The notes under the pieces were generated by a model. It saw only the letters and a list, made by a program, of their open reading frames with translations. It had not been told where the DNA came from and did not search any database. From Bacillus_CJ salitolerans (GTDB lineage Bacteria; Bacillota; Bacilli; Bacillales; SA4), in contig NZ_JBHUEM010000011.1 of the NCBI RefSeq assembly GCF_042680805.1, forward strand, positions 1 through 64,000: a stretch of 64,000 nt of DNA, written 5' to 3'. Position numbers and translations under genes: made by a program. Shown here piece by piece: positions 36,626-46,518 of this stretch; positions within the stretch are counted from its first letter, which is position 1, and each line of letters opens with the position of its first letter.

Positions 36626-37525
36626 TTAAACTTTTAAAAATTTTCGAACGGACAATAAGCTTCCCCATATTCCGATAAAGGCACCAATCACGATTAGCAC
36701 TGCGCTTAGCTGATATAGAAAAGGTGTAACGGGAACAAGCTTAAAAAATGTATCTTCTAGCTTTGGACTTACAAGTTCGTAAATGTAATAATAACTTCCT
36801 GCTGTTACTGATATAGGGATAATCGAACCAGCAACACCTAATAGAAGACCTTCAATAAAGAATGGCCAACGAATAAATGAATTCGTAGCTCCTACTAATT
36901 TCATAATCTCTATCTCTCGTTTTCTAGCAACAATTGTAATTTTTATCGTATTTGATATTAAAAACATCGCCGTAAACAGCAAACCTATAATAATTCCAAG
37001 ACCAATATTACGGGCAATTTCCAGCCCTTTAAACAGCTTTTCCACTGTTCCTTTTCCATAGAGAACCTTATCTGCATATGTAAAGGTTTCGATTTGCTCG
37101 GCTACCTTTACGACGTCTGTAGGTGTCGTTGTCTTTACGACAAACACGTCACTAAGCGGATTATCTTGCTCAAATAACGTATACGATTTTCCTTCTTCCC
37201 CCATACTTTGAATCAGTTCTTTTAATTCCTGATCCTTTGAGGAGAAGGTTACCTTTTCTACTTCTGGTATTCGCTCTATTCTTGTACGAAGCTCTTGACG
37301 GTCATTCTCGGTTGCCGTTACATCAATATGCACACTAATTTCAACATCTGATTCAATGGCATTCGCAAATTCATTTAAATTCATCATAATGACTAAAAAG
37401 CTCCCTACAAGAAGCAATGTCACAGTAACTGCACTGATCGAAGCAAAGGTCATCCAGCCGTTTCGGAAAATATTACGAAAGCCTTCTCGAATGTGCCGCA
37501 AGAGAGTTCTAGGATTCATAGCCAT
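36626..37525 (-). CDS. ftsX: Cell-division ABC transporter permease FtsX
   Basis: A 299-residue membrane protein with four transmembrane helices (about 22-45, 172-195, 222-245, 268-290) and a large external loop between helices 1 and 2, which in homologues contacts the cell-wall hydrolase. The cytoplasmic KITIVARKREIEIMKLVGAT is the family hallmark. It overlaps ftsE by 17 bp, with GAGAGGGG before the ATG. With FtsE it couples ATP use to peptidoglycan cleavage; the hydrolase is encoded just downstream. Confidence 0.96.
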   Translation of the reverse strand: MAMNPRTLLRHIREGFRNIFRNGWMTFASISAVTVTLLLVGSFLVIMMNLNEFANAIESDVEISVHIDVTATENDRQELRTRIERIPEVEKVTFSSKDQELKELIQSMGEEGKSYTLFEQDNPLSDVFVVKTTTPTDVVKVAEQIETFTYADKVLYGKGTVEKLFKGLEIARNIGLGIIIGLLFTAMFLISNTIKITIVARKREIEIMKLVGATNSFIRWPFFIEGLLLGVAGSIIPISVTAGSYYYIYELVSPKLEDTFFKLVPVTPFLYQLSAVLIVIGAFIGIWGSLLSVRKFLKV

Positions 37526-38195
37526 AATCCCCTCTCACTTCATCACGCGCAATTTTCCCATTTTCAATGGCGATTACACGTTTTTTGATGGTATTTACAA
37601 TTTCACGGTTATGGGTTGCCATTACAACCGTTGTACCGCGGTTATTAATTTCTTCAAAAATATTCATGATCTCCCATGACGTATCAGGATCAAGGTTTCC
37701 TGTTGGTTCGTCAGCAATCATAACTTTCGGGCTATTCACAATCGAACGAGCAATCGACACACGCTGCTGCTCTCCCCCTGACAGTTCATTAGGGAAGAAG
37801 CGTGCCTTATGCTTTAAGCGAACAAGGTCTAATACGTCCATCACTCGCTTTTTAATTTGCTTTGGATGCTCTTCGATTACCTCAAGAGCAAACGCAACAT
37901 TTTCATAAACTGTTAGCTTCGGAAGTAGTTTAAAATCCTGAAACACAACCCCGATATTTCGACGTAAATGTGGAACTTTCTTTTCTTTTAATTTTGCTAG
38001 GTTCACTCCGTTTATCATAATCGAGCCCTTTGTCGGCTTTTCTTCACGGTACATCATTTTAATAAATGTTGATTTTCCCGCTCCACTAGGACCGACTACA
38101 TAGACGAACTCACCTTGCTTTATTTTTACGTTTATACCATTTACAGCCAGTACCCCATTTGGATACGTTTTGTACACATCTTGCATCTCAATCAT
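37509..38195 (-). CDS. ftsE: Cell-division ATP-binding protein FtsE
   Basis: A 228-residue ABC ATPase with Walker A GPSGAGKST, Q-loop VVFQDFKLL, signature LSGGEQQR, Walker B VMIADEPTG and switch His in VVMATHN. MIEMQDVYKTYPNG at the start is typical of FtsE. It is the first gene of the ftsE-ftsX-hydrolase operon and acts at the inner face of the membrane with FtsX. Confidence 0.97.
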   Translation of the reverse strand: MIEMQDVYKTYPNGVLAVNGINVKIKQGEFVYVVGPSGAGKSTFIKMMYREEKPTKGSIMINGVNLAKLKEKKVPHLRRNIGVVFQDFKLLPKLTVYENVAFALEVIEEHPKQIKKRVMDVLDLVRLKHKARFFPNELSGGEQQRVSIARSIVNSPKVMIADEPTGNLDPDTSWEIMNIFEEINNRGTTVVMATHNREIVNTIKKRVIAIENGKIARDEVRGDYGYES

Positions 38196-38554
38196 TATTT
38201 ATCACCTAACTTAGTTGATGTAGAAGTCTGAGATGGGTGGTGGATCGTCGTCTTCTTAAGCTGACATTCCCAACCGACTAATTAATTGACCGTTCGACGT
38301 TGTTTTACTATTTTAGTAGATTTCAACAAAATACCTCGGCCTTTTCTATTATACCATCACAAACCGTCATTTTGAGCCAAAAAATATTACATTTCTATTT
38401 CATCATGTCTAAATAAGGTATATTTTGTTATATTATACGGTATTTGTAAGTGTATTAAAAATAATAATAGGTGTTTGTCGAACGATAGTTGGAAGTGAAC
38501 GAAAAAGAGGAAGAAGAGCGGAAGAGGAATTTGGATGAATTTGGAACGATGAGG

Positions 38555-38740
38555 AATACCGGGCAAAATTGAGTATTTACGGGTCAAATTTCAGTATTTA
38601 CTGCTCAATCTTGAACATTTACCGGTCATAATCAATTATTTATCGATCAAATCAACTTATGCACTCGGTCAATCCATCATTTACCGGCCAAATATGCATA
38701 TTTAACGGCAAATTCACTATGATACCGACCAATCCTAAAT
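38555..38740. repeat. Nine degenerate 21-bp intergenic units
   Basis: Units begin near 38555, 38575, 38596, 38617, 38638, 38659, 38679, 38700 and 38719, so the step is 21 bp with occasional 19-20. Consensus is about ATTTACCGGTCAA then 8 loosely conserved bases, for example ATTTACGGGTCAA, ATTTACCGGTCAT, ATTTATCGATCAA, ATTTACCGGCCAA. It lies between ftsE and cccB, downstream of cccB. It is not a CRISPR: no unique spacers and no cas genes. The three-unit array at 112-174 has the same step and a related core. Confidence 0.75.
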
Positions 38741-38755
38741 TCCAGCAAGCCATAC

Positions 38756-38784
38756 AAAAAGAGGTCCTAAAAAACTAGAACCTC
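38756..38784 (-). terminator. Terminator of cccB
   Basis: On the minus strand GAGGTTCTA folds with TAGGACCTC (one G-U pair), followed by a T5 run, just after the cccB stop codon. Confidence 0.8.
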
Positions 38785-38795
38785 CCAAACAAAAA

Positions 38796-39134
38796 CTATT
38801 TCTGTTCTGCTAACCAAACGGCAACAGCTTCAGCATCTTCACCTTGAAGAATACCTTTTGGCATCCTACCTTGTCCATTTTCGATAATGTTTAAAATTTC
38901 CTCGCTCGAGTATTTATTTCCAACTTGTGTGAGCTGTGGACCCACTCCACCTTGTAATTTCCCACCATGGCAGGTTGAACAGCTTTTTTGATAAATTTTT
39001 TCGGCTGCGGTTACTTCTCCTCCACCGGTTGCTGCGGAGTCTCCACCTGCCAACTGATCGGTTGTATCACCCGTACCACATGCTGACAATGTTAACATCG
39101 CTCCAAAAAGAATACCGATCCATTTCTTACTCAT
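38796..39134 (-). CDS. cccB: Cytochrome c-551, lipoprotein type
   Basis: A 112-residue lipoprotein. The signal peptide ends in lipobox LSAC (C19), followed by a Gly/Ser-rich linker and a single-haem class I cytochrome domain (about 42-110). Haem attachment is CSTCH and the axial methionine lies in GRMPKG. Lipid-anchored on the outer face of the membrane, it carries electrons to terminal oxidases. The location between ftsE and yvjA/prfB is as in Bacillus. AGGAGG precedes the ATG. Confidence 0.95.
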   Translation of the reverse strand: MSKKWIGILFGAMLTLSACGTGDTTDQLAGGDSAATGGGEVTAAEKIYQKSCSTCHGGKLQGGVGPQLTQVGNKYSSEEILNIIENGQGRMPKGILQGEDAEAVAVWLAEQK

Positions 39135-39202
39135 GCTAATTCCTCCTAGAGACTCAATTCTATATTCATATCTTATAATAATCTGCCATTATTTACTTCT
39201 TT

Positions 39203-40072
39203 TTATGAGCGCTTAAAACCTTCACCTAACACCTCAGAAGCATTCATGACGACAACAAACGCAACAGGGTCAATGCTTTTTACTAGTTGTTTCAATTTCG
39301 TGAACTCGGTTTGATCCACCACACACATCAAGATTGGGCGCTCATCATCCGTATATCCACCAAATGCCGAAAGACGGGTTACACCCCTGTCCACTTTCGT
39401 CAAAATACTTTGTCGTACTTCATCTTCCTTATTCGTAATTATTATGGCCATTTTCGAGTATCCTAGACCTACCTGGACAAAATCAATCGTCTTACTTGTA
39501 ACAAAAAGGGCAATTAATGCATATAAACCTAACTCTATATCAAACACAATCGCAGCTGTTGTTACAATCATACCGTCTATCATCGCGACACACGTTCCAA
39601 GTGATAAACCAGTGTATTTGTTAATGATTTGTGCCGCTAAGTCGACACCACCAGTTGATGCCTTGCCTCGAAAAACAATTCCAAGTCCTAGTCCAACCCC
39701 AATTCCTCCAAACAAAGCAGCAAGAAGTGGATCAGTCGTGGCCGGTTCCATATTTCTCGACAGGTATACAACAAGCGGTAAAATGATCGTACCAACTAAA
39801 CTCTTTACTCCAAACGAGCGTCCGAGTAGCATAATCCCAGCAATAAATAATGGAATATTTAATGCACCCTGCACAATAGCAGGCTCCCATCCCCAAACGG
39901 CATCCGTAATCGTACTAATCCCGCTGACTCCACCTGATGCAATTCGGTTTGGAAGTAAAAATAAATTAAAGGCAAGTGCGACAATAGCTGATCCTACTAG
40001 TACATATATGTATTCTAGCAGCATCTCTAGGTTCGGACTTAAACCTTCAGTATTTCTTTTACGTTTATTCAT
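39203..40072 (-). CDS. yvjA: YitT-family membrane protein (YvjA)
   Basis: I start at 40072 (289 residues, MNKRKRN) because GGGAGG lies 5-6 bases upstream; an ATG 15 bp earlier overlaps no such site. Five to six transmembrane helices (about 20-180) form the YitT membrane domain (LPNRIASGGVSGIST and GKASTGGVDLAAQI are characteristic), and a cytoplasmic DUF2179 domain (about 195-285) ends the protein. The biochemical function is unknown. Synteny with cccB and prfB matches yvjA of B. subtilis. Confidence 0.88.
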   Translation of the reverse strand: MNKRKRNTEGLSPNLEMLLEYIYVLVGSAIVALAFNLFLLPNRIASGGVSGISTITDAVWGWEPAIVQGALNIPLFIAGIMLLGRSFGVKSLVGTIILPLVVYLSRNMEPATTDPLLAALFGGIGVGLGLGIVFRGKASTGGVDLAAQIINKYTGLSLGTCVAMIDGMIVTTAAIVFDIELGLYALIALFVTSKTIDFVQVGLGYSKMAIIITNKEDEVRQSILTKVDRGVTRLSAFGGYTDDERPILMCVVDQTEFTKLKQLVKSIDPVAFVVVMNASEVLGEGFKRS

Positions 40073-40488
40073 GATAGCCTCCCGCATTACCCTTTAAGAT
40101 TGAGTTTCAACTCTATTAAAAGGTTTCACTGTTTTTAGCTCTGAATTTTCTCTACTAAAAACGATTAAAATTGTAAATTTTGCTCAAAAAAACGAAGCCA
40201 TGCCCAATGGTATATTGACCGGCTCTAGTCTTTGTTTTTCTAACCGAAGGTGAGTATATCACGGGTTCATTATTTTGTGAACGGTATCGGTTTGACGTGG
40301 TAAAGTATTAAAAAAGATTACTGTTAGTTTATGTAAAATGACAGAAAAGTATAGACTCAAATAGCCACAAAGCTTCCTTTGCACTCACCTTTGTTATGTG
40401 CACTGGTGTGCTGCTCTCACTATTTCCCATAGAACCTGGTATGCCTCCTTGGCTTGTAGCCACTATGATATATAACTTTTATCCCCCC
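40073..40488. other. Gap with a possible membrane-protein relic
   Basis: No intact gene. On the plus strand about 40370-40500 reads as a hydrophobic stretch (HKASFALTFVMCTGVLLSLF, then PIEPGMPPWLVATMIYNFYP) with no usable start codon and a stop just upstream at about 40341. It may be the end of a lost membrane-protein gene. The part next to 40072 should hold the yvjA promoter. Confidence 0.35.
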
Positions 40489-40515
40489 AAAAAAAGACTG
40501 TGATTGCTCACAGCC
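40489..40515 (-). terminator. Terminator of the STAND/GGDEF gene
   Basis: On the minus strand GGCTGTGA pairs with TCACAGTC (one G-U) around GCAA, followed by a T7 run. The stem includes the stop codon. Confidence 0.85.
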
Positions 40516-43500
40516 TTTCAGGGACTAAGTCCCAATAACATACGACCCTGTTCTTACCATTCTTCTTAGCAAATATTTCGGCAAAGTCAGCCTTTGATAT
40601 TAAATCCTTCATCGTCTCAGGTTCATCCTTGTCAACACTAGATACCCCAATACTCGCGGTCAACTGCTTCCCTTTTCCTATATCAATTCGATGAATAACT
40701 CGCAGCAAATCATGCGCGACAGATGTAGCGGATTCACCATTTGTATTTGGAAGAATCACGATAAATTCTTCGCCTCCATATCGTCCAACAATGTCGCCGT
40801 TTCGAACGGATTGACGAAGCTGACTTGAAACTTCCTTTAACACACGGTCACCTTCTATATGGCCAAATACATTATTCACCTCACTGAAATCATCTAAATC
40901 AAGCATGATAAAGGAAAGGTGAGTACCATAAGCTTTCGCTTTTTTAAATTCGGAACCTAGCTTTTCAAGAAAGAAATCTCGTTTAAATAACCCTGTTAAA
41001 TCGTCAGTTGTAACTTGTTCAGTGGCTAATACCTTTTCAATTTTAGGTGTAACTAGCTCTAACAAATTTCCGATGAGGGATCGCTCTTCTTTTGAAAAAT
41101 AAGATTGAATCGTATAATTTTCAACTAGAAGAAAGGTGATGGCTTCATCCTTATCAGAAAATACCGGAAAACAGACATAGGTTGAATTGTCGACCTGGAA
41201 ACTAGAATACGTACGGGTGCGATCAATTCTAGCCAGAACATCTTCCATATTTTTTGCTTCTACTAACTGAATTTTTTCATTGATGGATAATAGCTTTCTC
41301 CCATTTTTTCGTGTCGTATACAAATGGATGCGATCGATTAGAAAGTTTTCATATAAGACAATCGCAATATTTTTACTAAGCTGTTCAAGGGATAAGGAAG
41401 CATTAATCCGCTTTACACTATCAAACAATACCTCATAATTCACTAGCAGATTGGTTACATGCTGATGCTCTGCCATAATGTTTGTTACTAGCTTATCATG
41501 GAGTTCTACTAATTGTTGATTAACAAATTGGACTTTGACATCGTTCGTTAATTTTATGAAATTATTTTTTGCTCTAGTCAGGTTTACTTTTGCTTGAATG
41601 TATTGCTCTTGCTTTTTGTAAAACATCCCTCTTAGTAAGCAAACGTGACCTAGATAGCCATAATATTTCGTTTTGTAAATCAATTGCTCTAACGCTCTCG
41701 TAAGCTCTAACGCTTCTTCATAATTTGCCGTTTCTTGTAATGCTGTAATTTTGTAAATCATACATTCAATTCGTTCTTGTAAAGTTAACAGAGATGATTC
41801 AAGCTGTATACTCACCTTATGAATGAGCTCTCCAAAGTCTTTTGTAAATAGAAGATACATGAACTCCAGTTCACGTAATTCTTCTACCATATTGTTTGTT
41901 TCACATACCCGCCTCACAGCTGGCCACATTTTAAACACTTTATGTACGTCATTACGCTGAACATATAGCTTGAATTGAAAAATAAACACTTGATTTCGAA
42001 TACTGATCTGTTTATTCTTTTTCGCTTCTCGCTTTACTTTGTTAATCATGATTTGGGCATTTTGAAAGTCTTCGATAAAGAGATAATGATTGATATATTC
42101 ACTTAAAAAACCTGTATCATTTGGCTGATTGATTTTATTTCCTAACACTCGAACCTTTTCAGCAAACTCAAATGAGTTCGGTATATCCCCTAAGAGCTTG
42201 TAACAAACGAATAAATTCTCTTTGGCAACTTTTTCATTCTGTTTATCACCAAGTAATTTAGCCATTTCTACTGCTTTAAAATAAAAATCCTTCGCTCGCA
42301 ATAAATCCTCATCCATGAGTCCAATTGCGATAATATTATAGATTCCACTTAACAGGAATTTCTGATCATGCTGTTCAGCAAGCGACTGAGCTTCTAAGAT
42401 AAACCGTTCCCGTTCAGTCCATGGCTTTTTCTGGTGATAGAGCATATTATGTGTATTATATAAAAGGCGGATATAATTTTTAACACCCAGTTCCTTGCGT
42501 AAAGATTCACTTGCTGTATTTTGTAACTGTGTTAATTCTTCTACCAATGTAAAATCTCGCTTTGTAATAATACTCCAGGTTGAAAGAATAATTTTCAGCT
42601 CAATTCGATACTTTACCGGGATACCAGCATCTAAACTTAGCTGTTCAATTTTCCCCTCTACCTCCTCAAATACTACGTAGTTTTTCGTATTCGAACAAGA
42701 AAATCCTAGTCGTATAAGGGCTTTAATCGAATCGAATTGCTCATGTAACTGTTTATAAATCTCAATGGCTTTCATCAATTGGCCTGATCTCTCGAAGCTA
42801 TACCCCATTAAAAGAAGCATTGCCTTGGGTGGCATGCCATCCAGATACTGTTCATATATATGAACAGATTTTTCAATCATTTCTACAGCCTTTATATAGA
42901 GACTAGCTCGAAAGCTTCTTCTTGCCTCGATTAAATAAAAGAGCGCTGCTTTTCTCCAATTTCCATTTTGACTATAATGATACGCAACCATCGAGTAGTG
43001 TCTTCCATCTATTAACTGCATGGCAAGCTCGTGATGAATGGAGTCTTTTTTCGTTTCATCAATCGTACTTTCTACAAACTCCCTAATCGTTAGTGATGGA
43101 AATTCATAATTCGTCATTAATCTCAACAACAAGCCTTGTTTTTGAATAGATTCTATCGCTTGTAACACCTTTTCACTAGACTCAACACCCGCCACCTTGG
43201 CAATCATCGATAAAAAGCTGTGATGATTCACGATAGGTATTTGAACAAGAGATAAAACCTGATAGATTCGTTTCTCCTCTTCTAATAACAACTGTATTTT
43301 ATGATTGATCATCAGTTCATCAGATGGTGGTAAGGATAAAGCACGGATGTTCTTATCCACTAAATGCCAGCTGTAATGCTGAATATACAGCTGCTTTGTA
43401 TCAGCTAAATAATGAACAAGCTCTATTGTCTTTGTCAAATTCTTATTGGAATAGTGGTACAGCCGTTCTATTAATTTTTCTTGTAAGAAGCTTGCCTTTC

Positions 43501-44941
43501 CAAAAATAGATAATAAAAAATGAGCATACTCACGTAACGGTAAAGGTTGAAGGTCTATCCCTTCTTCATAAAGCTCACCTAGTTCATGAGCCTCACCAAT
43601 CCCAATTACACCTAACACAATTTCTTCTAACGATAATAATCGTTTTAATATCGAGAGTGAAAAAGGATCCATCCTTTCAGCTGAGTAAATACCAAACACG
43701 ATTCTCGTTTCAGATATTGTTAGAAAGTCAATAAAGAAATCAACAAGAAACTGTTCTGTCTGGAGTAAAGAGAAGGCTGGTGAATCCTGTGACTCTAACT
43801 GATGCTTATAAACAGTTTTCAGTTTAGGAAATACTTCTGCTAAACCAGGTAAATGATTTAATATAGGATGAAGAATCGGCCGTGCAATCGATATTTTAAT
43901 TATTTTTGTCACAAGCTGCTCAATGACTGAATATGGAGTGTCATCTGCTCTTGAAACATAATAATCAATTTGCCCTGAAAAGTCTTCGGTAATTTCAAAA
44001 AATAGGCGCTTGCGCCCGCTTCCCGTTGGGCCACTGATCAGAATACTTTGTGACCTTCCTTCAATAATCGAACGGTTTAGTTTTGAAAGAATCTGTAACT
44101 CTTCTTTTCTTCCAATAAATTCAGGCGAGTATAAATAGTGGGAGCCATACAAGCATGTATCTGAGTTTCTTTCTTGATGATCCTTCCCTTGAATTCTTTG
44201 AAGTTCATTTATTATTTGTCCTACCCATTGCAGCCTACTAACTGGACGTTTATGAATCATCTGTAGAACTAATTTCTTTAAATGAAAAGGTAGATCCATT
44301 TGTTCAATCGTTACATTATTCTGCTTTGTCACCATGTTATTTGGATTTGTGCCAGTTAGTATTTCATAAAACAAAATCCCCAGATTATAAATATCTGTAC
44401 GCATATCAAATTTATTTAAATGGTACAGCTCTGGAGCGAAATAAGGATAATGAGGTCTTTGCATTCCGTGAAGTAGTTCATATGGTGATTGTGTATAAAG
44501 CGGCATAAATCTAACTTCATTTCCTTCAGTTATCCATACGTAACTAGGTACAATCGCTCCTTGTATTACACTTTCATGATGCAAAACCTCTAATTGAATG
44601 GCTATTTTCTCAAGGATTCTAATCGTATCCTTAAACGTCTTCCCTTTCATATATTCGTGCAAAGTGACCAAATTTTGGTGATTCTCATACTCCACTATCA
44701 CTTCGCCCTGTTGACAATAAACCTTTCGAATTGGCAGAAAAGACGAATGGCTCTGAGCAAGAGATTTTAACCTGAGTTTAATATGTTCTTCGCCAATAAA
44801 GGTAGTCATCGTACTCGGTATCACATGAAGCAAAAGTGGGGTATGCTGCCTATCAAAAGCTGTGTATGTTTTACCTAAACCATCGTCGTGTTCTACTTCC
44901 TTAAGTAGTTTGTATTCACTTGAATCTACTATTCTCACCAC
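40508..44941 (-). CDS. Pseudokinase-STAND ATPase-TPR-GAF-GGDEF signalling protein
   Basis: A 1477-residue cytosolic protein. Residues 1-265 follow a Ser/Thr-kinase fold (HYPYFAPELYHLNKFDMRTD, IYNLGILFYEILTG), but the catalytic loop reads IQGAIVPSYVWI with no HRD and DFG is missing: a pseudokinase. An AAA/STAND ATPase follows (about 275-600); its P-loop GPTGSGRKRL has Arg where Lys is normal. Helical TPR-like repeats span about 640-1120, then GAF (about 1140-1295) and GGDEF (about 1310-1470) with intact RYGGEEF. It probably makes cyclic-di-GMP under control of the sensor stack. GTG start, weak ribosome site. It sits within the conserved yvjA-prfB order. Large relatives in proteobacteria and Bacillus are uncharacterised. 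Confidence 0.85.
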   Translation of the reverse strand: MVRIVDSSEYKLLKEVEHDDGLGKTYTAFDRQHTPLLLHVIPSTMTTFIGEEHIKLRLKSLAQSHSSFLPIRKVYCQQGEVIVEYENHQNLVTLHEYMKGKTFKDTIRILEKIAIQLEVLHHESVIQGAIVPSYVWITEGNEVRFMPLYTQSPYELLHGMQRPHYPYFAPELYHLNKFDMRTDIYNLGILFYEILTGTNPNNMVTKQNNVTIEQMDLPFHLKKLVLQMIHKRPVSRLQWVGQIINELQRIQGKDHQERNSDTCLYGSHYLYSPEFIGRKEELQILSKLNRSIIEGRSQSILISGPTGSGRKRLFFEITEDFSGQIDYYVSRADDTPYSVIEQLVTKIIKISIARPILHPILNHLPGLAEVFPKLKTVYKHQLESQDSPAFSLLQTEQFLVDFFIDFLTISETRIVFGIYSAERMDPFSLSILKRLLSLEEIVLGVIGIGEAHELGELYEEGIDLQPLPLREYAHFLLSIFGKASFLQEKLIERLYHYSNKNLTKTIELVHYLADTKQLYIQHYSWHLVDKNIRALSLPPSDELMINHKIQLLLEEEKRIYQVLSLVQIPIVNHHSFLSMIAKVAGVESSEKVLQAIESIQKQGLLLRLMTNYEFPSLTIREFVESTIDETKKDSIHHELAMQLIDGRHYSMVAYHYSQNGNWRKAALFYLIEARRSFRASLYIKAVEMIEKSVHIYEQYLDGMPPKAMLLLMGYSFERSGQLMKAIEIYKQLHEQFDSIKALIRLGFSCSNTKNYVVFEEVEGKIEQLSLDAGIPVKYRIELKIILSTWSIITKRDFTLVEELTQLQNTASESLRKELGVKNYIRLLYNTHNMLYHQKKPWTERERFILEAQSLAEQHDQKFLLSGIYNIIAIGLMDEDLLRAKDFYFKAVEMAKLLGDKQNEKVAKENLFVCYKLLGDIPNSFEFAEKVRVLGNKINQPNDTGFLSEYINHYLFIEDFQNAQIMINKVKREAKKNKQISIRNQVFIFQFKLYVQRNDVHKVFKMWPAVRRVCETNNMVEELRELEFMYLLFTKDFGELIHKVSIQLESSLLTLQERIECMIYKITALQETANYEEALELTRALEQLIYKTKYYGYLGHVCLLRGMFYKKQEQYIQAKVNLTRAKNNFIKLTNDVKVQFVNQQLVELHDKLVTNIMAEHQHVTNLLVNYEVLFDSVKRINASLSLEQLSKNIAIVLYENFLIDRIHLYTTRKNGRKLLSINEKIQLVEAKNMEDVLARIDRTRTYSSFQVDNSTYVCFPVFSDKDEAITFLLVENYTIQSYFSKEERSLIGNLLELVTPKIEKVLATEQVTTDDLTGLFKRDFFLEKLGSEFKKAKAYGTHLSFIMLDLDDFSEVNNVFGHIEGDRVLKEVSSQLRQSVRNGDIVGRYGGEEFIVILPNTNGESATSVAHDLLRVIHRIDIGKGKQLTASIGVSSVDKDEPETMKDLISKADFAEIFAKKNGKNRVVCYWDLVPERL

Positions 44942-45091
44942 TTCACATCACAGTCCTATCATAAGATTTATAGATTACAATCCAAATCAATTATCACAAA
45001 ACTATGCTAGTCCCTTGTTTCTTGGCAGCATGAGACTACTTAATTTTTTATGTACAGAATTTATTGAAGTTTATCATTTGATTTTTTGAAG

Positions 45092-45120
45092 AAGAAAAAA
45101 AACACCCTAAAAAAGGGTAT
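45092..45120 (-). terminator. Small terminator-like hairpin
   Basis: On the minus strand ATACCCT pairs with AGGGTGT (one G-U) around a T/A loop, followed by a T8 run. It lies about 200 bp after prfB and 150 bp before the STAND/GGDEF gene and may back up the prfB terminator. Confidence 0.65.
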
Positions 45121-45268
45121 TTGCTGAACTAGATTGCAACTGGCTGGCTTATCTAATGATTTAGCCCCTTTAGTTTTGCGTCCCATCCTTTAGAATGGTT
45201 TGCCTCTATATCGAGTTTTCGGACATTTCTAACGTTTTTTTCATTATATACTATCTCCGTAAAAAGCA

Positions 45269-45315
45269 CTAGGATAAAACGACTAAATATTAACAATTTT
45301 AGTGTTTTATCCTAG
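45269..45315 (-). terminator. prfB terminator
   Basis: CTAGGATAAAAC plus ACTAAA pair with TTTAGT plus GTTTTATCCTAG (18 bp, one bulged G), 13 bp after the prfB stop codon; on the minus strand it is followed by TGCTTTTTAC. Confidence 0.75.
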
Positions 45316-45327
45316 TTATGGGACTGT

Positions 45328-46429
45328 CTATTTTAATTTTGATCGTAAGAATGCATCGATAAATGGATCTAAATCTCCATCCATCACACTCTGGGTATTT
45401 CCAACTTCATAATTGGTGCGATGATCCTTAACTAGCGAGTATGGGTGGAAAACGTATGAACGAATTTGACTTCCCCAACCAATGTCCTTTTGTTCGCCAC
45501 GGATTTCATCCAACTCAGCTTGTTGTTCTTCAATCTTCTTCTGATAAAGCTTTGCTTGCAGCATTTTCATCGCGCGTTCGCGGTTTTTAATTTGTGAGCG
45601 CTCCGTTTGACACGTCACCACTGTGTTTGTTGGAAGATGCGTAATACGAACGGCAGAATCGGTCGTATTAATGTGCTGTCCACCAGCTCCACTTGCACGG
45701 TACGTATCAACCTTTAAATCTTCCGTGCGGATTTCAATATCAATTTCATCATTAAATTCTGGCAATACATCACAAGATACAAAGGATGTATGACGGCGTC
45801 CAGATGAATCAAATGGAGAGATACGAACTAAACGGTGTACACCTTTTTCTGCCTTTAAATATCCATAAGCATTGTGACCTTTTATAAGTAACGAAACACT
45901 TTTTACCCCAGCTTCATCTCCAGGTAAATAGTCAAGCGTCTCTACTTTAAACCCTTTGCGTTCTGCCCAGCGCGTGTACATTCGTAGGAGCATTGATCCC
46001 CAGTCTTGTGATTCTGTACCACCAGCCCCTGGATGTAATTCAAGAATCGCATTGTTTTTATCATATGGTTCGCTCAACAATAGCTGAAGCTCAAATTCAT
46101 TGAATTCCTTTGTTAAAGATTTAACCTCTTGAATCAGCTCTTTAAGAAGATCATCATCATTTTCTTCCTTCAACAGCTCGTATGTCATATCTAAATTTTC
46201 ATATGCATCATTTAAATCATTAAATTGATTCACAAGATCTTTTAACCCATTTGCCTCGTTGATGACGGTTTGAGCGGCTTGTTGGTTATCCCAAAAGTTT
46301 GGTTCAACCATTCGTTCGTCAAGCTCACGAATACGTGCCACTTTCTCTTCTAAGTCAAAGAGACCCCCTAAAGTCAGCTAAACGCTTTTCCATTTTTTCA
46401 AGTTCATGTCTGATTTCTACTAATTCCAT
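45328..46429 (-). CDS. prfB: Peptide chain release factor 2, with programmed +1 frameshift
   Basis: RF2 ends translation at UGA and UAA. The gene starts at ATG 46427-46429 behind AGGTG. It reads 24 codons to CTT-TGA, then continues in the +1 frame from GAC (46356) for 342 codons, giving 366 residues, the normal RF2 length. The anticodon-like tripeptide SPF (RISPFDSSG) and GGQ motif (ASGAGGQHINTTDSAVRI) are intact. A frame taken only from 46341 would miss the N-terminus. It lies 89 bp downstream of secA on the same strand, as in other Bacillus. Confidence 0.97.
46354..46369 (-). promoter_or_regulatory. prfB autoregulatory frameshift site
   Basis: On the minus strand AGGGGGTCTCTTTGAC: an internal Shine-Dalgarno-like AGGGGG, slippery CTT, then in-frame TGA and C. 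When RF2 is scarce the ribosome pauses at TGA and slips +1, so RF2 regulates its own synthesis. Matches the classical site base for base in its key parts. Confidence 0.96.
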
Positions 46430-46518
46430 TGTGTTCACCTCATAGAACCTTTTCTATATATTTCGTGAAGAAAGCCTATGCCATACGACATAAGCTTACT
46501 TTCCATCCTTATAATATG

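Noticed and set aside
39444..40097. 217-codon plus-strand frame
   Set aside because: Antisense shadow of yvjA, which has transmembrane structure, a ribosome site and synteny.
45328..46341. prfB as a shorter gene starting at 46341, or as a frameshifted pseudogene
   Set aside because: The exact programmed frameshift site and 24-codon leader are present, so the full RF2 is made by +1 slippage.
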